Program-made: the position numbers and the translations under genes
Source of the DNA: Pedobacter hartonius
Lineage (GTDB): Bacteria > Bacteroidota > Bacteroidia > Sphingobacteriales > Sphingobacteriaceae
Direction: 5' to 3'
Assembly: GCF_900107535.1 (NCBI RefSeq)
Contig: NZ_FNRA01000003.1
Location: 186,001-250,000, forward strand
Length of the DNA: 64,000 bases
Notes under the pieces: generated by a model
Seen by the model: the letters and a program-made list of their open reading frames with translations, nothing else
The model's database searches: none
Told to the model about the DNA's origin: nothing
Shown: positions 54,757 to 63,735 of the stretch, in pieces
Layout of the letters: each line of letters begins with the position of its first letter
Numbering within the stretch: position 1 is the first letter of the stretch

Positions 54757-55101
54757 CTACTTAACTGTATCAATGACAGCTTTGAAAGCTTCAGGGTGAT
54801 TCATCGCTAAATCAGCTAAAACTTTACGGTTTAAACCGATATTTTTAGTAGCCAATTTACCAATCAGCTGAGAATAAGAAATACCATGTTGACGGGCTCC
54901 AGCGTTGATACGTTGAATCCATAAACCGCGGAATTCTCTTTTCTTAACTTTACGGTCACGGTATGCATACTGCAAACCTTTCTCAACCGTATTTTTTGCT
55001 ACAGTGAATACTTTACTTCTTGATCCCCAATAGCCTTTGGCCATATTAAGGACTTTTTTCCGTCTTCTTCTCGAAGCTACTGCGTTTACCGAACGTGGCA
55101 T
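54757..55101 (-). CDS. rplT: 50S ribosomal protein L20
   Basis: 114 residues, full length. It starts [16 protein letters not shown] and contains [17 protein letters not shown] and [11 protein letters not shown], typical of L20. Last gene of the conserved thrS-infC-rpmI-rplT run, 75 bases after rpmI. Needed for assembly of the large subunit. Confidence 0.98.
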   Translation of the reverse strand: MPRSVNAVASRRRRKKVLNMAKGYWGSRSKVFTVAKNTVEKGLQYAYRDRKVKKREFRGLWIQRINAGARQHGISYSQLIGKLATKNIGLNRKVLADLAMNHPEAFKAVIDTVK

Positions 55102-55176
55102 AGTGTTGTTGTTTTTTGATAAACGGTGTTGCGTATTTCAGCAAACTTACTACCGGGTACCTGGTTAAAAAATTAA

Positions 55177-55377
55177 TTATTTACCGATAGCAAGCATACG
55201 CTTAACGTTGCCCATATCAGCAGCAGACACCATTGAGGTGTGACCTAAATTACGCTTACGTTTAGTAGACATTTTTGTTAAAATGTGACTTTTGTATGCG
55301 TTCTTTCTAGTAATTTTACCTGTTCCAGTAATCGAAAATCGCTTTTTAGAACTGGAATTGGTTTTCATTTTTGGCAT
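55177..55377 (-). CDS. rpmI: 50S ribosomal protein L35
   Basis: 66 residues, starting [20 protein letters not shown], the normal L35 N-terminus, with the basic core [16 protein letters not shown]. Lies 28 bases after infC in the same operon. Confidence 0.97.
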   Translation of the reverse strand: MPKMKTNSSSKKRFSITGTGKITRKNAYKSHILTKMSTKRKRNLGHTSMVSAADMGNVKRMLAIGK

Positions 55378-55405
55378 AACCTGTGTTATTATCTATGTAA
55401 CTTAT

Positions 55406-55975
55406 TTATTTTTTTACAACTTTTGGAGCAAGGGTTAAGAACATACGTTTACCTTCTAATTTAGGCAACAGTTCAACTTTTCCTATGTCTTCCAAAGCCT
55501 GCGCAAACTTAAGCAACAGGATCTCCCCCTGCTCTTTGTAAACGATTGCCCTACCTTTAAAATGTACATATGCTCTCACTTTTTCACCGCTTTCCAAAAA
55601 ACTCTGTGCATGTTTCAGTTTGAACTGAAAATCATGATCATTCGTGTTAGGACCAAAACGGATCTCCTTAATTACTGTTTGTTTAGCATTTGCCTTAATC
55701 TCTTTCTGCTTTTTCTTTTGTTCGTAAACGAACTTGCTGTAATCGATTATTCTACAAACCGGAGGCACTGCATTAGGTGATATTTCTACCAGATCCAGCT
55801 CCAGTTCATCGGCAAGGGCTAAAGCTTTTGCCAAAGGATAAATCCCCGGTTCAACATTATCTCCAGCTAACCTGACCTCCTGGGCCCTGATAAACTGATT
55901 AATATTATGTTCTGCTTCTTTTTTCTTAAAAGGAGGACGTGGTCCCCTGTTAAATCCTGGTCTGCCTAATGCCAA
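55406..55975 (-). CDS. infC: Translation initiation factor IF-3 with a non-AUG start
   Basis: 189 residues of normal two-domain IF-3: N-domain from [12 protein letters not shown], linker with KKKQKEIK, and C-domain with [17 protein letters not shown] and [15 protein letters not shown]. The frame has no ATG at its start. TTG at 55975 is used here (an ATA lies two codons upstream). IF-3 genes commonly begin at AUU or other non-AUG codons that allow self-limiting translation, so this start is plausible. Lies 13 bases after thrS. Confidence 0.95.
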   Translation of the reverse strand: MALGRPGFNRGPRPPFKKKEAEHNINQFIRAQEVRLAGDNVEPGIYPLAKALALADELELDLVEISPNAVPPVCRIIDYSKFVYEQKKKQKEIKANAKQTVIKEIRFGPNTNDHDFQFKLKHAQSFLESGEKVRAYVHFKGRAIVYKEQGEILLLKFAQALEDIGKVELLPKLEGKRMFLTLAPKVVKK

Positions 55976-55988
55976 ATTTATATACTAT

Positions 55989-57914
55989 TTAAACTGTTAT
56001 TTCTTTAATTAATAATTCTCTGAACGCCTCTATGGTCATCTCTCCTAAATCGCCTTCACCGTGCTTTCTCACTGATAACTTGCCTTCTATCATTTCCTTC
56101 TCCCCAATGATCAGCATATATGGAGTCTTTTTAACCTCTGCGTCCCTGATCTTCCTGCCTATCTTCTCGTCACGGAAATCAATCAAACCGCGAATATCGG
56201 AATTATTTAGTTCATCTGAAACTTTTTTAGCATAATCTTCATACTTTTCTGAAATAGGAAGGATTATAAATTGTTCAGGTGAAAGCCATAACGGGAAGTT
56301 ACCTGCGCAATGTTCGATCAAAACTGCCACAAACCGCTCCAGGGAACCAAAGGGCGCTCTATGGATCATCACCGGTCTGTGTTTCTGGTTATCACTGCCT
56401 GTGTATTCCAGTTCAAAACGCTCAGGCAGGTTATAATCCACCTGAATAGTTCCCAGCTGCCACTTTCTGCCCAACGCATCTTTTACCATGAAATCCAGCT
56501 TAGGGCCATAAAAAGCCGCTTCACCTAATTCTACAACGGTAGACAGGCCTTTTTCAGCTGCCGCTTCAATGATGGCGTCTTCTGCAAGTTTCCAGTTTTC
56601 ATCGGTACCGATATACTTGGATTTATTTTCAGGATCCCTCAATGATACCTGTGCGGTATAGTCATTAAACCCTAAGGACTTAAACACATACAGTACCAGA
56701 TCAATCACCTTTTTAAATTCCTCTTTTACCTGGTCAGGCCTGCAGAATAAGTGGGCGTCATCCTGGGTAAATCCACGCACCCTTGTCAGGCCGTGTAATT
56801 CTCCGCTCTGCTCATAGCGGTAAACCGTACCGAATTCAGCAAAACGTAAAGGTAGATCTTTGTAAGAACGCGGTTTAACTTTATAGATCTCGCAATGGTG
56901 AGGGCAGTTCATTGGTTTTAACAGAAACTCCTCTCCTTCCTGCGGGGTCTTTATCGACTGGAATGAATCCTTGCCGTACTTATCCCAATGTCCGGAAGTA
57001 ACGTATAAATTCTTGTGACCAATATGTGGGGTGATCACCTGCTCGTAACCAGCCTTTCCCTGTGCTTTAGTTAAAAAGCTCACCAGACGTTCGCGCAGGG
57101 CAGTTCCTTTTGGCAGCCACAGCGGCAGTCCCATACCCACTTTTTCAGAGAAAGCAAACAGCTCCAGTTCTTTACCCAATTTTCTGTGGTCGCGTCTTTT
57201 CGCTTCCTCGATCATCAGCAAATACTCTGTCAGCTCGCTTGCCTTTGGAAAAGTAACTCCATAGATCCGGGTCAGTTGTTTTTTGGTCTCATCCCCTCTC
57301 CAGTACGCCCCGGCAACATTCATCAGCTTTACAGCTTTAACGAATCCGGTATTCGGGATATGCGGGCCACGGCACAGATCTGTAAATGCACCCTGTTTAT
57401 AAAAGGTGATCTTTCCATCTTCCAGTCCCTGGATCAGATCCAGCTTATACTCATCTCCTTTTGCTGTGAAATAGGAAATCGCATCAGCTTTAGAAACACT
57501 TGTCCGCTCAAAAACTTCTTTCTGTTTGGCAAGTTCCATGAACTTGTTCTCAATCGCCTTAAAATCATCCGATGAGAATTCATGGTCTCCAAAATCCACA
57601 TCATAATAAAACCCTGTTTCAATAGCCGGGCCGATACCGAATTTTGTGCCCGGGTAAAGTGCTTCCAGCGCCTCTGCCATCATATGCGCAGAAGAATGCC
57701 AGAAAGTAGCCTTACCGGCGGTATCATTCCAGGTGAGCAGTTTTACTGTTGAGTCTTTTTCAATGGGCCTGGATGAATCCCAGACCTCGCCATTTACTTC
57801 TGCGGCAAGCACGTTACGTGCAAGGCCTTCAGAAATGGATAAAGCAATCTGATGGGCACTAGTCCCATTTTCGTACGGACGGACCGAGCCATCCGGTAAT
57901 GTAATGTTAATCAT
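55989..57914 (-). CDS. thrS: Threonyl-tRNA synthetase
   Basis: 641 residues with the TGS domain (about 1-60), the editing domain ([11 protein letters not shown] near 73-83) and the class II catalytic core (motif 2 region [20 protein letters not shown]; motif 3 region [15 protein letters not shown]) plus the anticodon-binding C-domain. It attaches threonine to tRNA(Thr) and is the first gene of the operon. Confidence 0.98.
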   Translation of the reverse strand: MINITLPDGSVRPYENGTSAHQIALSISEGLARNVLAAEVNGEVWDSSRPIEKDSTVKLLTWNDTAGKATFWHSSAHMMAEALEALYPGTKFGIGPAIETGFYYDVDFGDHEFSSDDFKAIENKFMELAKQKEVFERTSVSKADAISYFTAKGDEYKLDLIQGLEDGKITFYKQGAFTDLCRGPHIPNTGFVKAVKLMNVAGAYWRGDETKKQLTRIYGVTFPKASELTEYLLMIEEAKRRDHRKLGKELELFAFSEKVGMGLPLWLPKGTALRERLVSFLTKAQGKAGYEQVITPHIGHKNLYVTSGHWDKYGKDSFQSIKTPQEGEEFLLKPMNCPHHCEIYKVKPRSYKDLPLRFAEFGTVYRYEQSGELHGLTRVRGFTQDDAHLFCRPDQVKEEFKKVIDLVLYVFKSLGFNDYTAQVSLRDPENKSKYIGTDENWKLAEDAIIEAAAEKGLSTVVELGEAAFYGPKLDFMVKDALGRKWQLGTIQVDYNLPERFELEYTGSDNQKHRPVMIHRAPFGSLERFVAVLIEHCAGNFPLWLSPEQFIILPISEKYEDYAKKVSDELNNSDIRGLIDFRDEKIGRKIRDAEVKKTPYMLIIGEKEMIEGKLSVRKHGEGDLGEMTIEAFRELLIKEITV

Positions 57915-58058
57915 CTACAACTATGATTTATATGTGAATTAATTGATATTATTTAATAATCACTTACAAGGTGATCTTTCAGCTACAAAGATAAGGTTTT
58001 AAGAAAGAAATAGGAAAAATGAATCCCAATACTTTTATTTAGTGTAAGTAACCGCCGC

Positions 58059-58751
58059 TTATTTGGTATAGGTCAGGGCTTCAGTTCCCTTGCCAACAAT
58101 GACCATTGCTGTCAGGTTAACGAATAAACCATGCGCCAGAATTCCTTCTATCTGGTTAAGGCTTTCGGATAGTTTTGCGGCATCTTCAATCAGTCCGAAA
58201 TCGGCATCTATAATCACATTATGGTTATCAGTAATGAATGGAGAACCATCCTTCATCCTCACCTCGCCGGTTCCACCCAGTTTTGTCAATGCTCTTTTCA
58301 CGTAATTCAGGGCCAGCGGAACAATCTCTACAGGTACTTTGAATTTACCAAGTTTATCTACTTTTTTTGCCGCATCGGCAATGATGATCTCTTTTTTTGT
58401 GAGTGAAGCAACTATCTTTTCCCTGAAATGTGCACCTCCTCCTCCTTTGATCAGGTTGAGCTGCACATCAAATTCATCCGCTCCATCAATCGTTACATCA
58501 ATGTATTCTACAGAATTCATGTCAAGCAATTCAATCCCAAGGGAAGTAGCCAGAGATGCTGTATGTTCAGAAGTAGGTACTCCTTTGATCTTCAGTCCAT
58601 TTTTCACAAGTTCTGCTACTTCAAGAATAGCGTAATAAGCGGTTGATCCGGTTCCCAGTCCGACAATATCATTGTCACGGATATATTTAACGGCTTCACG
58701 TGCGGCAACCTGTTTTTCAAGATCTTTTGTATTCGTTGGTTCCTTATCCAA
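58059..58751 (-). CDS. rpiA: Ribose-5-phosphate isomerase A
   Basis: 230 residues with family motifs GLGTGSTA (phosphate binding), TIDGADEFD, KGGGGAHFREKIV with the catalytic Glu, and AHGLF near the end. Interconverts ribose-5-phosphate and ribulose-5-phosphate. Separate from the thrS operon by about 140 bases. Confidence 0.96.
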   Translation of the reverse strand: MDKEPTNTKDLEKQVAAREAVKYIRDNDIVGLGTGSTAYYAILEVAELVKNGLKIKGVPTSEHTASLATSLGIELLDMNSVEYIDVTIDGADEFDVQLNLIKGGGGAHFREKIVASLTKKEIIIADAAKKVDKLGKFKVPVEIVPLALNYVKRALTKLGGTGEVRMKDGSPFITDNHNVIIDADFGLIEDAAKLSESLNQIEGILAHGLFVNLTAMVIVGKGTEALTYTK

Positions 58752-59000
58752 AATGTTAAGCTTAAATGGTGATTTTGCGGTTAGGCGCCATAAAATTAAA
58801 CAAAATAACTAAACTCTTTAAAAGAGGACAGTAAATAATCCATCGCCCACTTCAAGATATTCAAACATATCTGATGTACTGGTTATGTTGTAACTAAGCG
58901 GGGAAGTCAAATTTAAAATTAAAGGGAAAAAGATTATAGTGAGGGATTAAGTCGGATTACCCCTAATGTGAAGCTGTCACTCTGCATTTGGGAGGAGAAT

Positions 59001-59372
59001 TTAAAATCTGGTTAGGCTGTAATTTAGAAGCTGCCCCAGATATTCACTATTTGACACCCGTTTTCCATCGGCTGATACCAGGAATATCCATCCCTGAACA
59101 GGATGTCCGTAGAACACGAAGGGAAACGACGCTACGAAAGATACATCTTTACGCGCTGCTATCTTCATATCCAGGATATACTTATTGATAGTCGTGCCGT
59201 AAAAAACAGCAATAACGTAATCTGTATCCTGGTTAAGATCTGTTTCGGATGAATTTACTGTCCAGCTTACTTTTGCTGTGCCTTCCGGAGCCACTACCGC
59301 AATAATCAGCTGGTTGTGTCGTTTATTGTCATCAATTATCGCCAGATATTTAAATAACCATACTGTTATCAA
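59001..59372 (-). pseudogene. DUF6266-type C-terminal remnant
   Basis: The frame encodes 123 residues. Only the part from about residue 30 on resembles the C-terminal domain of the neighbouring DUF6266-type protein at 60834: KVSWTV aligns with KLSWEF, AVFYGTTIN with ILFYDESIN, and the shared end is KRVSNSEYLGQ versus RKVSNSVYAGN. The N-terminal module with GPFSGKLG is missing, so this is most likely a truncated copy. Confidence 0.65.
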
Positions 59373-59378
59373 AAAAGA

Positions 59379-59413
59379 AAACCACAGTTCCGGAAAAAAC
59401 CAAAACTGTGGTT
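59379..59413 (-). terminator. Intrinsic terminator of the lysis-like operon
   Basis: On the minus strand ACCACAGTTT pairs with AACTGTGGT and is followed by TTTTCTTTTTT. It lies directly after the lipoprotein gene and separates this operon from the DUF6266 remnant. Confidence 0.8.
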
Positions 59414-59421
59414 GTAAAATT

Positions 59422-59919
59422 TCAAAAAAGACTGGGCTTAAACCTCCAGATCAATATCAGACAAACTAAAACAGTGATACCAATTATCCATTTCCAGGAT
59501 GGAGAACTTTCTGTTTTATTGATGCTGCTTTTAGCATTACGCTCAGTACTTTGCTTTAACTCACCAGTAGTTTTACCCCTGCTCAACTCCTGCGTTTTCA
59601 CAAGATTCGAAGAAGACCTTACCTGCCGGTCCTGACCGGTGATCAGGACTTTTTCTGCCTGCCCCTCAAAACCCCGCTCAGGCGAAAAAGTAAAATTTCC
59701 CAATGGCCATACCTGTACGGTATAATTACGGCTTCCAGAATCTCTTTTAAAGGTGAGCATATTCGAGAAAGCCTTGCGCTCTCGCTCCGAAATGATTCTC
59801 AAACCGGTGTCGGTTCGGGCAGATGTGCTTTCTTCTTCTTTGGTTTTCGTAGTCTGCCTGAATAAGCTACAGGCCTCAAAGCTGACCAGCAGCAGACAGC
59901 CTAACGCCAGTACTCTCAT
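59422..59919 (-). CDS. Lipoprotein with C-terminal membrane helix (unimolecular spanin-like)
   Basis: From the ATG at 59919 the product has 165 residues. This start overlaps the upstream stop as ATGA; an ATG at 59946 is less likely. The N-terminus is a lipoprotein signal with lipobox SFEAC (Cys17). The C-terminus ends in a membrane helix (about 142-160, WIIGITVLVCLILIW) and a short basic tail. The middle is polar with some strand-forming segments (YTVQVWPLGNFTF). Outer-membrane lipid anchor plus inner-membrane helix is the architecture of phage u-spanins such as T1 gp11. Sequence similarity to any known spanin is not claimed. Confidence 0.6.
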   Translation of the reverse strand: MRVLALGCLLLVSFEACSLFRQTTKTKEEESTSARTDTGLRIISERERKAFSNMLTFKRDSGSRNYTVQVWPLGNFTFSPERGFEGQAEKVLITGQDRQVRSSSNLVKTQELSRGKTTGELKQSTERNAKSSINKTESSPSWKWIIGITVLVCLILIWRFKPSLF

Positions 59920-60473
59920 GGCCCTCCTCTCCTTTCTGACACCCAATCAGCAATCTTATAGATAGTCCTGATCTGTCTCCACTTGCGGTACACGCCGCCC
60001 CCGTTCCTGCTGCCGTTTACATTTGTATTTCCCTCCACGGAAATCACCCAATCATCCTTAGTACCGGCAATGAGGCCCACATGTGCAATCCTACCGTATT
60101 CAGGGAAATAGATGCCCAGCAAATTTGCAGGCAGTGCCAATTTGGATATCCTTGACGGGGGAAACATATCGGGAGACCATCCAGACCTGGGTTTAGGAAG
60201 GCCGGCTTTGCTAAACACCCACGATATAAATGCAGCGCAGTAAGGCTGCCCCCTTTTTAAATGCACGGTTGCCAGGTAACGCTCTATCTGCCCGCCATCA
60301 TTATGTCCGGTCTTTTCCATTGTGCCAATTTCTATATTTGCAAGATGCACAATAGTAGAGCGCAGTATCCGTTCTTTCACCCTGGGCTGTTCTAGCAGAG
60401 GGCCATCAAACATCCCAATGCTGCCAGCAAAAGCAGTGCATAAGATGCCCAGTAAAATCCTAATTGTTGCCAT
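59916..60473 (-). CDS. Exported CHAP-domain peptidoglycan amidase/endopeptidase
   Basis: 185 residues. An N-terminal hydrophobic segment (about 4-20, ILLGILCTAFAGSIG) could be a signal or signal-anchor. The CHAP-type catalytic set is Cys79 (GQPYCAAFISWVF), His131 (IAHVGLIAG) and Glu147/Asn149 (VEGNTN). Such enzymes cut peptidoglycan stems or bridges. It overlaps the membrane gene by 82 bases if the first ATG is right; the ATG at 60413 would shorten the overlap to 22 bases but remove the hydrophobic segment. It overlaps the lipoprotein gene by 4 bases. Confidence 0.8.
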   Translation of the reverse strand: MATIRILLGILCTAFAGSIGMFDGPLLEQPRVKERILRSTIVHLANIEIGTMEKTGHNDGGQIERYLATVHLKRGQPYCAAFISWVFSKAGLPKPRSGWSPDMFPPSRISKLALPANLLGIYFPEYGRIAHVGLIAGTKDDWVISVEGNTNVNGSRNGGGVYRKWRQIRTIYKIADWVSERRGGP

Positions 60474-60787
60474 GGGGTTAAGCTTTTAAAATGTGAAACA
60501 ATCAAACCAATTGAAGGCAGCTTTAGCCTTGCCCAGGATCGCTGCAGCAGCCACCAGACCAATGCTGCGATGAGGAGAAAACTGAGCAGGCTGAGCAGGA
60601 TCAGCAGCCAGATGCTTTGATCTACACTGCCCGTCGTCCGATCTGCCAGACGCAGCCATGAGGGTGCAAAACACCAGATGAATAATAGTAAAAGAAATAC
60701 AAGCTCTCTTTCCCATCTTGTGATGAAGGAGACTGCGGGCCATTCCGGCTCGTACACCTCATAAAGAGGCATAATTTTAGGTTTCAT
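60392..60787 (-). CDS. Small three-helix membrane protein, holin-like
   Basis: 131 residues with three predicted membrane helices (about 29-47, 59-81 and 110-130) and charged ends, the size and topology of class I holins. It lies 46 bases after the DUF6266-type gene and overlaps the CHAP gene. The holin role is inferred from topology and from the neighbours. Confidence 0.6.
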   Translation of the reverse strand: MKPKIMPLYEVYEPEWPAVSFITRWERELVFLLLLFIWCFAPSWLRLADRTTGSVDQSIWLLILLSLLSFLLIAALVWWLLQRSWARLKLPSIGLIVSHFKSLTPWQQLGFYWASYALLLLAALGCLMALC

Positions 60788-60833
60788 AAAACATATTTTT
60801 TTTAAAGTAAATAATTAGTTAATTATCAAAATA

Positions 60834-61457
60834 TTATCCATTCCCGGCATATACACTGTTGGAGACTTTTCTTCCGTTCGCTGAAATAAAAAATAACCAT
60901 ACGTGGACAAGGTCATCTATTGCATCATGCTGCTTAAAGAATAACAGTGCTGCATCCTCCCGTCTCACAATTCCTGAAATGATAAAACAGTCATTTATTG
61001 ACTCATCATAAAATAAAATACAAGCCCTGTCAGTTGCCTGGTCACATTCAGCTTGGAACTCCCAGCTTAATTTCATTTGCCCACTGGCATCACATTTAAG
61101 TTTTACACCAATGGGCCCATTCAATTTTCCTTTACTGATCAGTACTTTCGGATAGTCGATACTGAAGTTTGGAGAAACCCCGGTAATAATGTCCGTATTA
61201 AATTTCATTGCAGCATTCATTTGTGTCATCTTATATGTAAAGGCCTGGAACCCTACAGCGATCACATCATAAATACAACTGAAAAATGCTGTCAATAAAC
61301 TGAACTTTTCGCGTTGCTCTAGCTGCCGCTGTGTAGGTTCTTTTGTTGTTTTTTCAGGTGCATCCTTTACTACATCATCATTTTTCCAGGAGGAATAAAC
61401 TTTGTCTCCTAGTTTTCCCGAGAATGGGCCAAGCGGCCCGTTTTTGTACTTTGTCAT
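60834..61457 (-). CDS. DUF6266-type protein, intact
   Basis: 207 residues. The N-terminal module begins with GPLGPFSGKLGDKVYSSW, then a helical region (FSLLTAFFSCIYDVIAVGFQA) and two beta-rich modules ending in ISANGRKVSNSVYAGN. The GPxGPFSGKLG start and (V/I)SNS-Y-G end define the group and recur in the other two copies here. No signal peptide. Function unknown. First gene of the apparent operon with the holin-like, CHAP and lipoprotein genes. Confidence 0.75.
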   Translation of the reverse strand: MTKYKNGPLGPFSGKLGDKVYSSWKNDDVVKDAPEKTTKEPTQRQLEQREKFSLLTAFFSCIYDVIAVGFQAFTYKMTQMNAAMKFNTDIITGVSPNFSIDYPKVLISKGKLNGPIGVKLKCDASGQMKLSWEFQAECDQATDRACILFYDESINDCFIISGIVRREDAALLFFKQHDAIDDLVHVWLFFISANGRKVSNSVYAGNG

Positions 61458-61727
61458 TTTTTTTAAGTTTAAATTTTAATACGCTGTTATTTCAATCCAA
61501 GGCAGGCCGGCGCAGCGTTGAATTGTTGAACGAAAGTATTACATAAAAACATAACTACCTAACAAACAACAAGATGTGTCGTAATTTGTCATCAATTGCC
61601 GCGAGGAAGATTAAAAAAATGGATGGGATATCAACAATTCGAATAGCGGCGGGATTTCGTGAGAATGGGATGGGATCAACCAGCAGGTAATCAGAAGGAC
61701 AGTTAGCGGGGAAATGGAGAACTAATT

Positions 61728-61988
61728 TTAGCGGTTTTTTAGCAAAGCAAAGACATCTGATTTTAAATAAAAGTTAGTGCCCCCAACTTTCTTATACTTA
61801 ATGATTCCGCTATGCGCATAACGCTGTATAGTACGGACGGACAAATTTAAAATGTCTGCAACATCCGCCGTATTCAGGAAAGCATCATTTTGTTCGCTGG
61901 TTAATTCAAAATGGCCTTTTACCAGGTGTGATAAATCGATAACTAAATTCATCAAATTAGTTATCATTTCTTTGAGATTTTTGTACAT
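61728..61988 (-). CDS. Excisionase-type helix-turn-helix DNA-binding protein
   Basis: 86 residues. The C-terminal half is a MerR-like HTH of the excisionase/HTH_17 kind: LNTADVADILNLSVRTIQRY followed by IIKYKKVGGTNFYLKSDV. Such proteins are common on conjugative transposons and integrated elements, where they help excision or regulate. No integrase is present in the window. Upstream flank is AT-rich and empty. Confidence 0.83.
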   Translation of the reverse strand: MYKNLKEMITNLMNLVIDLSHLVKGHFELTSEQNDAFLNTADVADILNLSVRTIQRYAHSGIIKYKKVGGTNFYLKSDVFALLKNR

Positions 61989-62156
61989 AATTTCTTAAAT
62001 GATAAAAAGTTAATAAAAAACAATAATTAAAAACACATGTGCTACAACTAATTTACATAATTTAATTAATAAGAATAAAACTAGTCGGAAAACAATTTCA
62101 AACATCTGTTTAAAATTACCGGTAGCCTTTCTGAAATTTATTTTCTATATAAATAA

Positions 62157-62813
62157 TTATTTAACACCTCCCCACAAGATCTGCCCGGTGTAAACACTGT
62201 TTGAAATGCTGCTATGGTCTTCTGAAATGAAAGAAATATAAGTTTCAACTGGTTCTTGTTCCGCAAGAACTGGCAGGCTTAAAAACTCATACCCCTGGCT
62301 GCGTTTTGCTCCGCTCCTTAAAAACACAGCCTTTGAGTTCCCGGAGAAATAAGCCATCAGCATAACCTGATCGCCAGCCCTTGTTCCATTTTCGAGCCGG
62401 GTATGATCCCATGTAAACATCAGTCCTCCATCAACGGCAATGGTTTCGGGTTCTCTTGCCACGGGCATCATCCCTGAAGAGAACAATACTTTGCTGAAAT
62501 CGATTTGCAGGTCCGGATAAGTTCCGGTGATTGCCTTTCTTGTTACCGATGCGGCCAAATTGTAGGCGCTCATTCCTTCTCATTTTGCCTGGGCAGCAAA
62601 ACCCATTCTGATGAATTCAATGACTGGTTTGAGAAAGGCCGTGGTCAGCGACGTTTTTAACCAGGTTTCACGCAAACGGACACTTGGATCAACAAATTTG
62701 TGCGCACCAATAGTACGCAGACGTTGCTGTCCCTTTTGGTCTATATAACCTATTACATTTCCTAATTTTCCGGAGAAAGGGCCAAAAGGCCCATATTTTT
62801 GTATTGCCATCAT
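62157..62813 (-). pseudogene. DUF6266-type gene interrupted by an in-frame TGA
   Basis: Two open segments, 62580-62813 and 62157-62573, are in the same frame and separated by one TGA (62582-62580) and two sense codons. The first part starts with the GPFGPFSGKLG module and ends AAQAK. The second begins MSAYNLAASV, which continues the family's normal order (next ITGTYPDLQIDF), and ends SISNSVYTGQ. One CGA-to-TGA change would restore an ordinary protein, so a nonsense mutation is the simple reading; readthrough or reinitiation at the ATG is possible. Confidence 0.78.
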
Positions 62814-62976
62814 CCTGAGTTTAAAGTTTAAACCAAAATAAGCAGCAAAAATTTAAAATTAAAGCAAAACCCGCCCGCTGACGGCACATGTCTGCAATTG
62901 GCGCAGCATTCCGGCCGGTTTGCCTTTTACGCAACCATCCATTAAGCGCCTATTGTTCCTATCTTAACGCTATCGT

Positions 62977-63066
62977 AAACCTACCCGCTGAGTAGGTCAG
63001 GGGTAGGTTTGCAGTAGGATTAATGTAGGTGTGTACCGGGATTGCCCAAAACTAAACCCGGGCAAT
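62977..63066. repeat. GTAGG array with 11-bp spacing and two inverted repeats
   Basis: GTAGG occurs at 62992, 63003, 63014 and 63025, exactly 11 bases apart, which puts all copies on the same face of the helix. The first two copies lie within or at the edge of a perfect 10-bp inverted repeat AAACCTACCC/GGGTAGGTTT (62977-62986 with 63001-63010). A second inverted repeat ATTGCCC/GGGCAAT follows (63041-63047 with 63060-63066). It lies in an otherwise empty 300-base stretch upstream of the interrupted DUF6266-type gene. It could be a binding array for a tandem-binding regulator or a recombination-related site. Confidence 0.7.
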
Positions 63067-63112
63067 GCCTTATTTAAAGCTACACGCTAATTTCATATGT
63101 GTTAAGTTTTAT

Positions 63113-63322
63113 CTATCCGTTCATCCTATTCACATAATGATACCATTCCTTCACGAAAGCCCTGAAAATTACCAAACGCCCCTGAAAGCTTTTCACAGAA
63201 TTCTTTGATCTGACTAATTCCCTGAACCTGCTGCGGTACATACTGATAACAGAACTCTTACGGGTTGAACAGGGCAGAAAAACTCCTTCCTGATGACGCC
63301 ATAGGCCAGAGAAAAATTTCAT
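63113..63322 (-). CDS. Doubtful small basic protein
   Basis: The frame encodes 69 residues rich in Arg/Lys/Ser with aromatic residues (FSGLWRHQ, KEWYHYVNRMNG) and no recognised family. It may be a small gene, a remnant or chance. I keep it only because the surrounding 700 bases hold no other gene. Confidence 0.25.
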   Translation of the reverse strand: MKFFSGLWRHQEGVFLPCSTRKSSVISMYRSRFRELVRSKNSVKSFQGRLVIFRAFVKEWYHYVNRMNG

Positions 63323-63735
63323 GAGTTTGTCGTTTTCATAAACCTTGTCAGCATATTTACGCGCGTACAGATTTGCCAGGGTAAATTTTCACATTTGCGC
63401 AGACGAGGTTCTTAAATAGAACACTTAAAATTTCTATATATGTTATAAAATTAATATATTATTTAACAATTACTCATATACAGTTTATTTTAATACTACA
63501 AATGTAAGTATCAAGATTTAATTAAACAATAAAGAAAATAAATTATCTATACAGGTTAGGAAATAATGGTTGCAGCCAATGGTAGAGAATCATAATTCCA
63601 GCATTATTATATTATCAAATACCAACCTAACCGATTGAGGTGACTTCAGCTCAAATAAAATAATCACATAAGTATTTCGTTTAATTTTTATTTAATTAAG
63701 ATAAACGCACATCATAGAGGTAAATTTTAAATCAT
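63323..63735. other. AT-rich intergenic region, nothing recognised
   Basis: About 410 bases, strongly A/T-rich, with no clear promoter box, RNA gene or repeat that I can support. The hydrolase gene starts at its right end. Confidence 0.5.

Noticed and set aside
62992..63029. GTAGG array considered as a CRISPR array
   Set aside because: The repeat is only 5 bases with 6-base gaps and no cas gene is nearby. Better explained as a tandem protein-binding site.
59001..63322. The island read as an intact prophage or conjugative element
   Set aside because: There is no integrase, terminase, capsid, tail, relaxase or att-site pair in the window. Only lysis-like and HTH genes are seen, so an element could not be defined.
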